Source: Nelumbo lutea (taxonomy: Eukaryota > Streptophyta > Magnoliopsida > Proteales > Nelumbonaceae). Taken from it: 64,000 nt of DNA. The stretch lies in the NCBI GenBank assembly GCA_022828595.1, contig JAKGHH010000001.1:144851017-144915016 (forward strand), written 5' to 3'. The notes beneath the pieces were generated by a model, which saw only the letters and a list, made by a program, of their open reading frames with translations, was not told the DNA's origin and made no database searches. The first letter of the stretch is position 1. Each line of letters opens with the position of its first letter. A program made the translations under genes and the position numbers. Below, piece by piece: positions 22,594-31,812 of the stretch.

Positions 22594-23424
22594 TGATGAG
22601 GGCGAATTTGGATTTCCAATGACATTGTGACACATGGCATCTTGGAACAACTGGATGACACGTGGGCACCACCTAAGCGATGATTTGGAGTCCCAGATCG
22701 TAGTTTCTCTTCACCCTGACTTGGCGATCTGCCTTCATTGCCAACTTGGCAACCTCGACCATAACTTAGGTCGGCTAAAAGTACCTTGTCTAGGGCCAAC
22801 CTATAGTACCTCGTCACTAGCTGAAGTGACCTCGATGCGAGAAGCGACCTCTCTCGAGGGCGTGTCGACCTGACTGAGGCCCCCGTAGCGACCTGCGAGA
22901 CATATTTGCCAAAAAATTCGGCATGCATATCCCAACACTCCCACATTTCTCGAAAGTTGGCCCATGTACCGAACATTCCGGAGGGTGGTCAACATGCATG
23001 GTGGTTACCTCCGGGGATCTCGAACCGGTTAGGTGACTTCATGGAAATCTCGGATGCGATGCGTGAAGCCTACACCAAACAATGCCTATATAAAGGCCAA
23101 CCCCAATGACAGAGGGGGGACATGCAATTATGTACATTCTAGCTCTCATACTTTATGATTTTTAGCTCGTAATTTACTACAAGAGTACTAACTTAAGCAT
23201 CGGAGCGACCTCGCCGAGTTAGCCACCTCGAGTCCTCTAACACTGTTTCCTTGCAGGTCTGTTCGAAGAGCTACCTAGCTCAGCACCCAAGCAGCCTCCT
23301 AATTCAATCCAGTCAGTTCAACATCCATGTTTTTATCTAGCAGAAATACTCTAGCTCGACCTCTGATTCATCGAACACTAGGAAGTAGTCAGAACAACTG
23401 GGTGCTGCCAAAAACCCTTCATCA
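22594..23424 (+). repeat. 3' LTR
   Basis: The 831-bp repeat opens TGATGAGGGCGAATTTGG with a canonical TG and ends CCCTTCATCA. It carries the same CCTATATAAAGGC box near 23086-23098. Several frames seen in both LTRs are mirror artefacts of the repeat, not genes. Confidence 0.85.
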
Positions 23425-23702
23425 AGAACCATTTTGGCCATCGGTCTTTAGGTTGATGGTCCGACCATATGGTCAGAATGGATGGCCCATTCCAGTGAAA
23501 AAATAAAAATAATAAACAACAAAAAACCATTGAATGGGTCGACGGTTTGACTTCCTAGGTCAACGGATCGCTGACCAATTCAACGGTTTTTGGCCAAGGA
23601 CTGGGTTTGGGGTAAAATGGGACTAGTTTTCTGAACAGCTCCCAAACCAAATGGTCTGACTGTCCAAGTCAACGATGGTTCAAAAACATTGATTTTTTAA
23701 AA

Positions 23703-23822
23703 CTGTTTGGTTTGAAAGAAAAAGTAGGGAAAAGAAGGAAAATATAGGAAAACCTTTACAAATCTTGTATGGATTTTCCTATCTTTACCTTCCTTTCCCT
23801 ACATTTCCTTCAAACTAAACAG
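23703..23822. repeat. Compact hairpin / foldback element of 120 bp
   Basis: CTGTTTGGTTTGAAAGAAAA (23703) through TATAGGAAAA pairs with TTTTCCTATC through CATTTCCTTCAAACTAAACAG ending 23822. The arms are about 49 bp with roughly one mismatch every seven bases, and the loop is about 20 bp. Its AG-rich and CT-rich arms and the 'GTTTGG' end resemble small foldback MITEs. A clear target duplication was not seen. Confidence 0.75.
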
Positions 23823-24508
23823 AAAGAAATGTCAGGGTGCATATATATTGTATACTCTAGAAAAGATGGAAAATATATTATATGATTTAAAACAAAAACA
23901 TGTTTTTCATACTAAAAGTTCAATCATATATATTGAAGAATACTACTCCCTGAATGATTTTATTTTCATTTATTTTTAGAATACTTACATCAGAAAATAA
24001 AAATGTTATTTTTTTATTGGAGTTTCTTGGATTCCAATCCCCATACCATGCAGAAAAATCCATAATATCATATTATCCTGCAATCAATGGGGGGAATATT
24101 CATAAGTGATGCCTGTGGTCACTGATGAGTGATGACAAGCATCATTCTGCACTAACCGCATATTACAAATTAAATAATATTTTGAAATGAATATTTTAAA
24201 TATATCTTATCAACATGTCAATTTGGGTGTAATAGGAAAAGGGTATATAATAAATTCGATCATTTAAAAAATTATTTATTTTATTATAAAAGAATTTATA
24301 TTTGATTTGATATTAAATAAGATAGAAATAAAAAATTGTAAACAACTTGGATGGGCTACAAGATCAACATCGCTGAAGAATGGGTATCGTTAGAAGCCCA
24401 CAAAATGGCATGAGTTAAAGAATTTTCTAGTGAGAATGGTTGACATCCTAAATAAAAAGGATGATCCCCTGATCATTTTTCTTCGTCAATTCAGGTGAGG
24501 ATCATGTA
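23823..24508. other. Unassigned AT-rich stretch
   Basis: No gene, long repeat or transposon terminus is recognised between the hairpin and the MITE. Segments such as 24170-24310 are almost entirely A and T. Confidence 0.45.
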
Positions 24509-24784
24509 GGCTGTGTTTGGTTGCAGTGCAAATTTATTTGCATTACTATAAATGCATAGGAGTGCAAATGTAAAAAATGTAATTCTTGTTTAGTTTTATT
24601 TTAAATTTTACTTTATTCTGTTTTATGTCTTAATTTACTTCATTTCTATTGCAATAAGACAAAATAATCTAAAATTTTAAACTAAAATATGTCAGAATTT
24701 ACACTCAGATCATTTGCACTGCCATGACTCTACATCAATGACTCTGCATCAGTGCAAATTTATTTGCATAGCAACCAAACACAG
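24509..24784. mobile_element. MITE with 15-bp termini and internal TGCAAATTTATTTGCA palindromes
   Basis: The left end GGCTGTGTTTGGTTGC is the complement of the right end GCAACCAAACACAGC (24770-24784). Just inside each end lies TGCAAATTTATTTGCA, itself a palindrome, so the element can form both a long foldback and two local stems. It is 276 bp and non-coding. The superfamily (PIF/Harbinger or hAT) cannot be fixed because the target duplication is not clear. Confidence 0.75.
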
Positions 24785-24887
24785 CTTTACGTGCATGCAT
24801 TTAGAGAAGCAAATTTGCTGTGAATTGATTGGTTATGGACATTCGATTCAAGCAGTAGATCCTAGTATGGTGGTCTTTCTTTCCTGT

Positions 24888-25755
24888 TGATGCTACGTGA
24901 TCTGGGCACTCTAATCTGGCGGAAACCTAGCTCCTAGCTGGGGGCAGACGGTACCTGAGGCGAAGAGGAAGGTGAAGAATTCTCAGGGAAACTACCCGAC
25001 GGGAACACTCCGATGCTTATGTTAGAACTCTGAGAAAACTGAAGAATACAAACAAAGAGCTGAGAGTACAGATGGCACAAGTTCAATACCTCTTCTCTTT
25101 GAGGGTCGGGGTCTTTTTATATTGAAGATCTCTCAAATTAGGCACAACCACCTCTGCCACAACCGTTATTGCCAGAGACGAGGTGGCAGACGTGGGCGGC
25201 CGTTGTAGGGTATGGACTTGTCAGGTGTGCCACATCTGGCAGAAGTGGCAGGCACGACGTCGCCTGACAAGAGACGTGTGTGTAGCCTCCAGATTCGGTA
25301 GGTACTATTGTCAGGCAGATCTTTTCTGTAGGTTGTCGAGCTACTTTGCACCGAGCTGCCTTGGTCTGAGCTACCCTACACCAGGGTGATGGGGTAGCCG
25401 AGGTGTGAGTGCTTGAGGCGAGCCTTAGGCAAGTATGGGCAGAAGTGTTAATGGGATTATCCCGAAGTGGGGACACTTCGGGATACTTCCCATAGACCGG
25501 GGTGTTCCCTTCTCAGGAAGGAAGAGTTCGGGGCCCACTGGGAGGAGCTCAGGAGTTCTCCTCCCTTAGGGAGAATTCGGAGTATGCTAGATGTTTCTTT
25601 TTGGCAAGCTGCTACATCCGCCGAGTTGTATTGCAGGGCTCTGGCAAGTTTAGTACGCCGAGTTATGGCTATGCTGCTACGCTGAACTGTCACTTATGCC
25701 AGGTTATACCCACGTGTCCCCGTGCTACGAGGTCGGGCCAAATCACCCTTCATCA
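24888..25755 (-). mobile_element. Solo LTR, gypsy-like, with a perfect 5-bp duplication
   Basis: On the minus strand the repeat runs TGATGAAGGGTGATTTGG ... CGTAGCATCA. It is flanked by CCTGT on both sides (24883-24887 and 25756-25760), a perfect 5-bp target duplication. Read on the minus strand it has an LTR promoter layout: CAATATAAAAAG (about 25117-25128) followed by a leader with 'ttgtattcttcag' and 'gcatcggagtgttcccg'. No internal region or second LTR is present, as expected after LTR-LTR recombination. It is GC-richer than its surroundings. Confidence 0.93.
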
Positions 25756-26020
25756 CCTGTGATCTATGTTACAACCTCCTCCCTTTGGCAGTCTTGTGCA
25801 TATCCTTTTTTGAGTTTTTTTCTTTTCACAAAAAGGAAAAAGACAAGTAGAAAATTGAGGAAAAGTTCGTGACAGGTTTTGTAAAAACTACTTAAAAAAT
25901 ATTTTCACTCAGTTTTCTATTTCTCTCTTCTATTCTATCAAACCAAACATAGCCTTACTTTTTTTTTCCCTGCTACCAAAAATAAAACTTCCTATCTTGT
26001 CATTAATTGAATTAAAATTT

Positions 26021-26666
26021 GGATAAATTACAAAGGTTCCCCTGTACTATAGGGTCAATGACAAAGATCTCCCTCTATTTTAATTTATAACAAAGACCCC
26101 CCTAGAACTTTGGCTGTTAGACAAAGACCCCCCTCCGTTAGTGTTCTATTAGTTAAGTTTGAAAAAAAAAATCATTCAGCTGTTTAAATTTTTTGAAATT
26201 CCCAAATTGCTTTTTGTTATTTATTTAAACAATAGGAAGACATCACCAACGATATCATCATGGATTCTAGTAACCGTGACGATGATTGATTTGTTCATTC
26301 CTCTTCAATTGGTGGGTTTTGTCCTGGAAATCCACATGACTGGTGATCTTGTTAGTTGTTCCATTCTTAGATTTCACCTTGATTTGTTCAATCCTCTTCA
26401 ATTGGTGGTTTTTGTTGGTTGTGCCATTCTTTGATTTCACCTTGTTTTATTCAATCTTCTTCAATTGGTGGTTTTTGTTCATTGTGCCATTCTTTGCCTG
26501 ATATAGCCATTTCTTTATAGGTAAGTAGCATTTTGGTCTTTGTTATGTGAGGGATATCAAGAGACTTGGAAAGAAGCCAGTAATTTAACAAATTCTATCA
26601 TCTGATTTAACAGTTAGGAGGTATTTGTTGCAGGGTAAAAGTTCAAGGGGTCTTTGTAATTTACCC
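26021..26666. mobile_element. Mutator-like non-autonomous element, second family
   Basis: The left end GGATAAATTACAAAGGTTCC is matched by the complement of the right end, GGGTAAATTACAAAGACCCC. The CAAAGACCCCC motif recurs inside the left arm. Flanks TTAAAATTT (26012-26020) and TGAAAATTT (26667-26675) agree at eight of nine bases, consistent with a 9-bp Mutator-type duplication. There is no transposase in 646 bp. An internal array of three TTCAATTGGTGG units lies at 26290-26490. Confidence 0.8.
26290..26490 (+). repeat. Degenerate tandem repeat inside the Mutator-like element
   Basis: Units of 60-90 bp share GTTCAATCCTCTTCAATTGG, then TGGTTTTTGTT and a following TGCCATTCTTTGATTTCACC. Copies of TTCAATTGGTGG occur near 26308, 26398 and 26460. 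Confidence 0.75.
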
Positions 26667-26675
26667 TGAAAATTT

Positions 26676-27476
26676 TATTTTTTAGATTATAAGTTCTCTG
26701 TTAATCAGCCCGTTGCAAAAGAACAAACCAAAAACCTACAAATGATTGGAAGAAATAAGAAAACAAAAATAAAATGCAAAAACAGAGGAAATCAAGAGAA
26801 AAAAATGGCAATAGATATTACAAAGATGTATAAAACCTCTCTCGCAGAAACCTTGGATCCCAATACATCTAATTTCTCAAGTCCAATTTCTTTATCTAGT
26901 CAAAAGATAATATATAAAAGATAAAACCCTGAAACAATTCAGTTCAGATCCACAAGCTAAAAATGGATCAGTTTAAATTTTGCATTCGATTTTTTTTTTC
27001 AACTTGGTTTGAAGCATGTGATAAAGCAAATCACAATAAAAAATAAAAAATAAAAACACAACATAGCCAACCATAATGATGTTCTGAATGAACATGATCA
27101 TGTATGACAACTCTGCACGGGGAGGTTTGGATAATATCCCTGCTATGGTACCTTAGTAGGAATGTGAATATAAGTGGAGACAACAATGGTGCAATAGAAT
27201 TCTTATGATTGTACAAGATTTTAGTCATTTTACATGTACACAGCTGCAACAAGACAGGGAACGCACAACTCTGCTATATGCTATTGCCGAGTGTTACTTT
27301 TCAAGAGAAAATATATATATATATATATAATAATTCCTTTAATTTGGTCCTTGCTCACAACCAAATTGGTTCAAAAGAGGGTTTAGGCCCTGGGAGTTGA
27401 AATAGAATCCACTGATTTCTAGTCTCCAGAGCTTCCCATAAAATGCAGACCTGCAGCTGTAGAATAGGGCTGTAGA
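26676..27476. other. Unassigned AT-rich stretch
   Basis: No gene is recognised. It contains an AT dinucleotide run at 27309-27328 and a poly-T patch near 26990. Short frames (60-73 codons) have no domain. Confidence 0.4.
27309..27328. repeat. (AT)n microsatellite
   Basis: A short uninterrupted AT dinucleotide run in unassigned DNA. Confidence 0.9.
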
Positions 27477-27816
27477 TAGGGGTGTCAATGGATCGGTTTT
27501 AGGTTGGACCGTGTTTAAATAAAAATCAATTTAGATAAATTGAACGGACCAATAAGACAGATTGAACTGGACCAGTTTAGACATAATAGTCTGAAGTATT
27601 TATTGGATTGGATTCCACCTGATCCATCCATCCGTAATAGATTTATATTGGATTGAGTTGGATTGAACCAATATCTGGTTTGGTCCATTGATAGAAGATA
27701 AAGAATATAATGAACCAATCTAAATTAAACCAATTTGAACAGAATAAATGGATTGAAACTGGTCCATCTGTAATCGATTCATATTGGACCAAATCCGGTC
27801 CAAATGACACACACCA
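27477..27816. mobile_element. Candidate hAT-like MITE
   Basis: The left end TAGGGGTGTCAATGGATCGG is imperfectly complementary to the right end (complement TGGTGTGTGTCATTTGGACC). The interior is built of repeated GGTCCA, GGTTTGG and AACCAAT words and no coding frame is credible. No 8-bp duplication is obvious, so the limits are approximate. Confidence 0.5.
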
Positions 27817-29259
27817 CTCCGCCGGGATCTGTTTTGGTGGAGGAACGGGAACGGGCGTCCTAAATTAGTGGTTACACGTCATCCTCCCACCCTGTCTTTC
27901 TCTCCCTACCAGGCTACCAGGCTACCAGACTCACCACTACCACAACAACAGAACAGTCCCACTATTCATCGCCTGACGGAAGTCCAAACTTTGATGAAGA
28001 GTGGAGACATAGAAAAATACGTCATTCCCCACATGGGGGACCCACCTGGATATTATATTTCCCGATTGTACCGTGGTCCTCACCAAATGACAAAGAGGGA
28101 TCCCCACAGGATGGAAACCATTTTTACGTCGATGATGGATCTTGTCACCATACCAGGACGGGAGCATTGAGCAAGACGTCGTCCTCTCCGATTTTACCCA
28201 TTTGTAGCTGGTCTTGCCTTGGACTGGACTGGAACATCTGGCCATTAATATTACAGTACACCGTATCTCAATTCTCATCTCAATCTCAATCCCCCTGCTT
28301 CTGCTTGATAATTTCATATTAATGGCGCACTGTGGATATTTAAATATTCCAATTAATGATCGAATCGCATTAGCGTTTAATGGGATGTCTTGTACCGATC
28401 GATCGATCGATCGTTGCTAAGTTGACCTGACCCGACCCTTTTGGGTTTTGGGACGAGATTCATTACGGCCATAAATTATGTTCCTTATAAAGTGAGCAAC
28501 AATTATTCAACACTTGTATACACAGTCCATAGTACAATTACTTTAGGGTCGTTGTCAGCTCAACACCCTCCATCCATCCCTCCATCTTCAGTGAAGGATT
28601 GTCTTGACTTGAAAATTGTATTCCTCAATTTCCTGGGTTTCACTGAAACTCTTACATGGTGACGCTGATAACATTTAAAACAATTGTTCTTTTGTTTCTT
28701 TACAAACAGCAACGAGGGAACAATTTCTGATCCAATTAATTCCGCCTTGTCTGCTGCCGGTTTGGAATTTCTGCACGGTCCATGGGAATTAATGCAAAAT
28801 TGCGGCGATTCCGACTATTAAAGACGGCGACCGGAAAGGTAGAAGGCGACCCAGGTTTGTTTCAGTGACTGCTTGTATAAGCTTAAAGAAAAGCTTTCTT
28901 AGGAAGATTTTACCAATATATAAGACTTCGTTAAAATTGGTCACTCTTTAGCTTCAACTGCTATTGTTTGAAGCTTCAACAGAAAAGGTCGTACTTGGTC
29001 CACTTTCTGGGTTGGGATTTCTGTTTGGCATAATGATCATGCACGAGAGTCTTCTGGTCAAGATCGTACTGCTGCTAATTCTGAGTCTATTCATATTAAA
29101 TAAAACAAAGTTAAAACAAGAAGAAAGAGGTTAATCTAATGAAGTGAGGGACTTGTTTTGCTGTGACCACAGAAACAGCTCCATTAATTCCATTCGTATT
29201 CTTTCACTACTTAAATTTGATGAAAACTAATAACCAACTCATAAACAGTTTATGGGGAA
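27817..29259. other. Intergenic stretch downstream of GH3
   Basis: No gene is supported. A 100-codon plus frame (27868-28170) with no recognisable domain overlaps a minus frame of 126 codons (27937-28317); neither is convincing. GATCGATCGATCGATCG lies at 28397-28413. The final hundred bases or so before 29260 should include the GH3 3' untranslated region; no perfect AATAAA was seen on the minus strand there. Confidence 0.45.
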
Positions 29260-31356
29260 TCAATTGTGCGTGCACCATTGCTTCTGGCCTGGAACCCACT
29301 TGGGGCATTTTGGGCTGAAATAATTCGAACGAACCCTGGAGTTCAGAAGCTCGACAATGGGAGCAAACTTCACACAGCGTGGTGTCTTGTACTGGTTTAT
29401 TGAAGCTCCTCTACTGATAGCATAGTCCATGAGTTTGTCGAAGGTGCCGCTCTCGACTACCTTGACCTCTAAAGGGCCAATAGATTTGTCCGAGGAACGG
29501 CCTTGGCGGTAGACGCTGTTGAGGGATTCCTCAATTGTGAGGCAGCAATCCTCGAAAACCGAAGGAGGAATTGGAGTTACACCGTCGTGGCGTAGTTCCC
29601 AATATAGGACGTAGTGGCCGGGGATGGTCGTCGTATCCGCATAGCTTGTGTACTCAGTAAGAGTCGCGTCAAACGGCACCAGATGATTGGTGGCGTTTTT
29701 CACTGCAGCCTGCAGCTCGACTTCGTCGGTCTTGTCCGAATCTATGCTCAAAACAACGTTCTTTCGACATATGAAGTTAAACTGTGGGGCATTGTTCTTG
29801 AACCCCGCGACTCGAAGCACGTCTCCAACTCTATACCGATACAGTCCTGTTCATGATAAAAAAAAAAAGAAAAAACTCAATTCATTAATAACGTTTGATC
29901 AAGAAGAATGGGATTCGTAGGTGTAATCTTACAAGTATATATGAGTAGTCTTAATTATTTACCTGCATAAGTGGTGACAACGAGCTCGTACTCTTGGCCG
30001 AGCTTGACGTCAGTGAGATCGACCAAATCTTGCTGCCCCTTCTCGTTCAGGGATTTGGGTACGGAGACCGAATTGGCGACTCCGTTCTTCCTCTGTACAG
30101 GCAAGAATTCGAAGTAGGCCATTGTCGGGATGAGTGTATAACAGACTTCGCTAGGTTTGCACAAAGGATTGAGATTTAGGCCGAAGTAGCACTCGGAAGA
30201 TGCGTACATGGTGCAGACGAGGGGGAGGCCATTGCTATAGTAATCTAGAGTGGGAATATATTGAGACATGGTCCCGGTGACGATAACATCAATGTATTTG
30301 GTGTTGGGCCATAACCTAGTTATGATCCCCTGCCATGTCTCCTTTCTGCATTCGGCCTCAATAAAGTCTGCAAGCTCGGGTTTTGGTTTAAGAATTTTGG
30401 AGACGGCGTCTCTCACCGATGCGTCTGAGATCTGAGGGTTAATGGTTCCAGTTCTGATGTCGTTGCAGAGGAGGGACCAGTGTTTCTCGAGGAATCGGAT
30501 TGCTCGAATGAAGCCGGAAGCAAAGACAGCTCCAACTCGTAGAACTTCCTCGTTTTGACAGAGCCCACAGAGTAACTGGGTGTACATACTCTGGTAAGAA
30601 TCTGGACAGAGAATGGTCTCATTTGGGCTGGTGTAGTTGGTGTAAGGATCGTAAGGCCTGCGCTTAAAATGTGAGCTCTTGTAGTAGCTAGTGAGGACTG
30701 GGCGAGCTATTAGTCCTCCTGGTGTTTTAGCCTCCGATTTTATAAACAAGAAGTACATCCCTTTGCCTTTGTCCAAACCAGGAACAAATTGGTCCATCAC
30801 AGGCATCAGAAGGCTGTACAGCAACGATCGCCTGTTGAGCTCTTCTTCTATGGTGGGCATCAATTTCCTCTCTCCGGCAGAGGTTCCCGAGCTATGCACA
30901 GTCAAAAACAAACCCGACCATGTTAATACCTTTTTTCTGTCATGTTTGAATTAAAGCATTTAATTTCAACTATTGCAAACAGTAAGTCATATGAAGAGAG
31001 TGGACACGTCAAGAAACCCACCTAGTCAAGAACTCGGAAATGGGTAATCCGCAGAGGATGGGTGAAGTATCTCCGTTAGCAATACGGTTGATATCAGACT
31101 GCAGGTCCTCATAGCTAACGACGGGTATGACCTTCTTGAAGGTCTCCCGGTCCGTACGCCCATTAAGGCCACGTCGTTGTAAGTATTCGACATGGGCGCT
31201 GCGAGAGAGAATCTCAGCGAGCACCTGCTTCTGAACTTGATCGGCGTTAATGGTGACATCTTCAATAAACTGAAGTGCCTTCTTGTTGGCATCTGTACCA
31301 TCACGGTCGAAGACGTAACCATTTGCTAACGACAGGTTTTTGGGAGCTTCAGGCAT
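29260..31356 (-). CDS. GH3: Indole-3-acetic acid-amido synthetase, GH3 family (GH3.5/GH3.6-like), three exons
   Basis: GH3 enzymes adenylate indole-3-acetic acid with ATP and transfer it to an amino acid such as aspartate, lowering active auxin in the cytosol. Exons on the minus strand are 31356-31022, 30891-29963 and 29846-29260 (335, 929 and 587 nt), giving 616 residues, the usual size for the family. Both introns are GT-AG (donors ACTAG|GTGGGT and TGCAG|GTAAAT; acceptors CATAG|CTCGGG and AACAG|GACTGT), in phases 2 and 1. The three ATP-binding motifs are intact: [10 protein letters not shown] (residues 112-121), YASSECYFG (341-349) and YRYRVGDV (424-431). The start MPEAPK is typical of the GH3.5/GH3.6 clade, and the C-terminus ends near [12 protein letters not shown]. 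No stop or frameshift is present, so the gene looks functional. It stands alone between transposons. The exact paralogue needs a tree. Confidence 0.96.
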
Positions 31357-31406
31357 GGTGTGAACACTGTTTCGAAGAATAAATGGGGAGGGAGGGAAGG
31401 GAAGGC

Positions 31407-31426
31407 AGAGAGAGAGAGAGAGAGAA
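31407..31426 (-). promoter_or_regulatory. CT-repeat in the GH3 leader
   Basis: A plus-strand GA run (GAGAGAGAGAGAGAG, about 31409-31424) reads as a CT microsatellite on the GH3 strand, about 55-70 bp before the ATG and after the TATA box. It therefore lies in the predicted 5' untranslated region, where CT repeats are common in plant genes. Confidence 0.5.
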
Positions 31427-31525
31427 TTGAGGGGAACAAAGTATAAGAAAGTAATACTGGAAGAGAGGAGGACTGATGAGGAGAAGAGATGGGTGTGTGG
31501 GTGGGGAGTGGGGGGAGGATAAGGC

Positions 31526-31537
31526 GATATATATAGA
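31526..31537 (-). promoter_or_regulatory. TATA box of GH3
   Basis: On the minus strand the sequence is CTATATATATCG, about 170-180 bp upstream of the ATG. This gives a leader of plausible length (about 145 nt if transcription starts 30 bp downstream). It is the only strong TATA-like element close to the gene. Confidence 0.6.
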
Positions 31538-31658
31538 CGGGGGGAAGTGAGGGTGACTGCTGTAAACTAACAGTATACTCGCTCAATTCACCAGTGCGAA
31601 AAAAGGTGATAAGAGAGGTACTGAACTGATGGCGTGCTTTATCGTAAATATCCCCTCT

Positions 31659-31684
31659 TGTTTATTTATTTATTTATTTATTTT
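31659..31684. repeat. (TTTA)n microsatellite
   Basis: About six tandem TTTA units precede a T-run, upstream of GH3. Confidence 0.9.
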
Positions 31685-31797
31685 TTTGAATTTTGACCTT
31701 TTCATCCTAACTAACAATTTTCATTTTCTTTTTCATTCTTTTTTTTTTTTTGCTTTCAGCCATCTGGGTCTGGGGAGATGCAGCGCCTGCGTGTGCT

Positions 31798-31812
31798 TGT
31801 CGTACAAAGACA
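31798..31812. promoter_or_regulatory. Inverted TGTC/GACA pair, possible ARF-binding site
   Basis: TGTCGTACAAAGACA is an inverted pair of auxin-response-element cores (TGTCNN ... NNGACA) separated by three bases between hexamers, about 260 bp upstream of the TATA box. Auxin response factors bind such inverted TGTC pairs, usually with 7-8 bp spacing, so the match is loose. The classical TGTCTC hexamer was not found in the first 1.3 kb upstream. Confidence 0.25.

Larger units (their letters stand above)
20554..23424 (+). mobile_element. Non-autonomous LTR retrotransposon with two 0.83-kb LTRs
   Basis: Direct repeats at 20554-21386 and 22594-23424 run in parallel from T(A/G)ATGAGGG to CCTTCATCA, with many substitutions. 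The 3' copy is preceded by a purine-rich tract (GGGAGTGGGGGGCAA). Flanks ACAAC (20549-20553) and AGAAC (23425-23429) agree at four of five bases, compatible with an eroded 5-bp target duplication. The 1.2-kb interior lacks RT or integrase, so this is a LARD/TRIM-type derivative. LTR divergence indicates an old insertion. The LTR termini (TGATGA...TTCATCA) resemble those of the solo LTR at 24888, suggesting related gypsy lineages. Confidence 0.88.

Noticed and set aside
20633..22976. Pairs of similar minus-strand frames (100 and 134 codons)
   Set aside because: They lie at equivalent positions in the two LTRs, so their similarity reflects the repeat, not a gene family.
20521..23700. Weak inverted similarity (gttttaaaaacc / ggttcaaaaacattgattttttaaaac) on either side of the 20.5-kb LTR element
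   Set aside because: It is low-complexity with poor alignment; not enough to call an outer transposon.
25138..25762. Several 60-112 codon frames on both strands
   Set aside because: All lie inside the GC-richer solo LTR, where chance frames are longer.
27868..28317. 100-codon plus and 126-codon minus overlapping frames downstream of GH3
   Set aside because: There is no recognisable domain, they overlap on opposite strands, and no TATA, splice or poly(A) context supports them.
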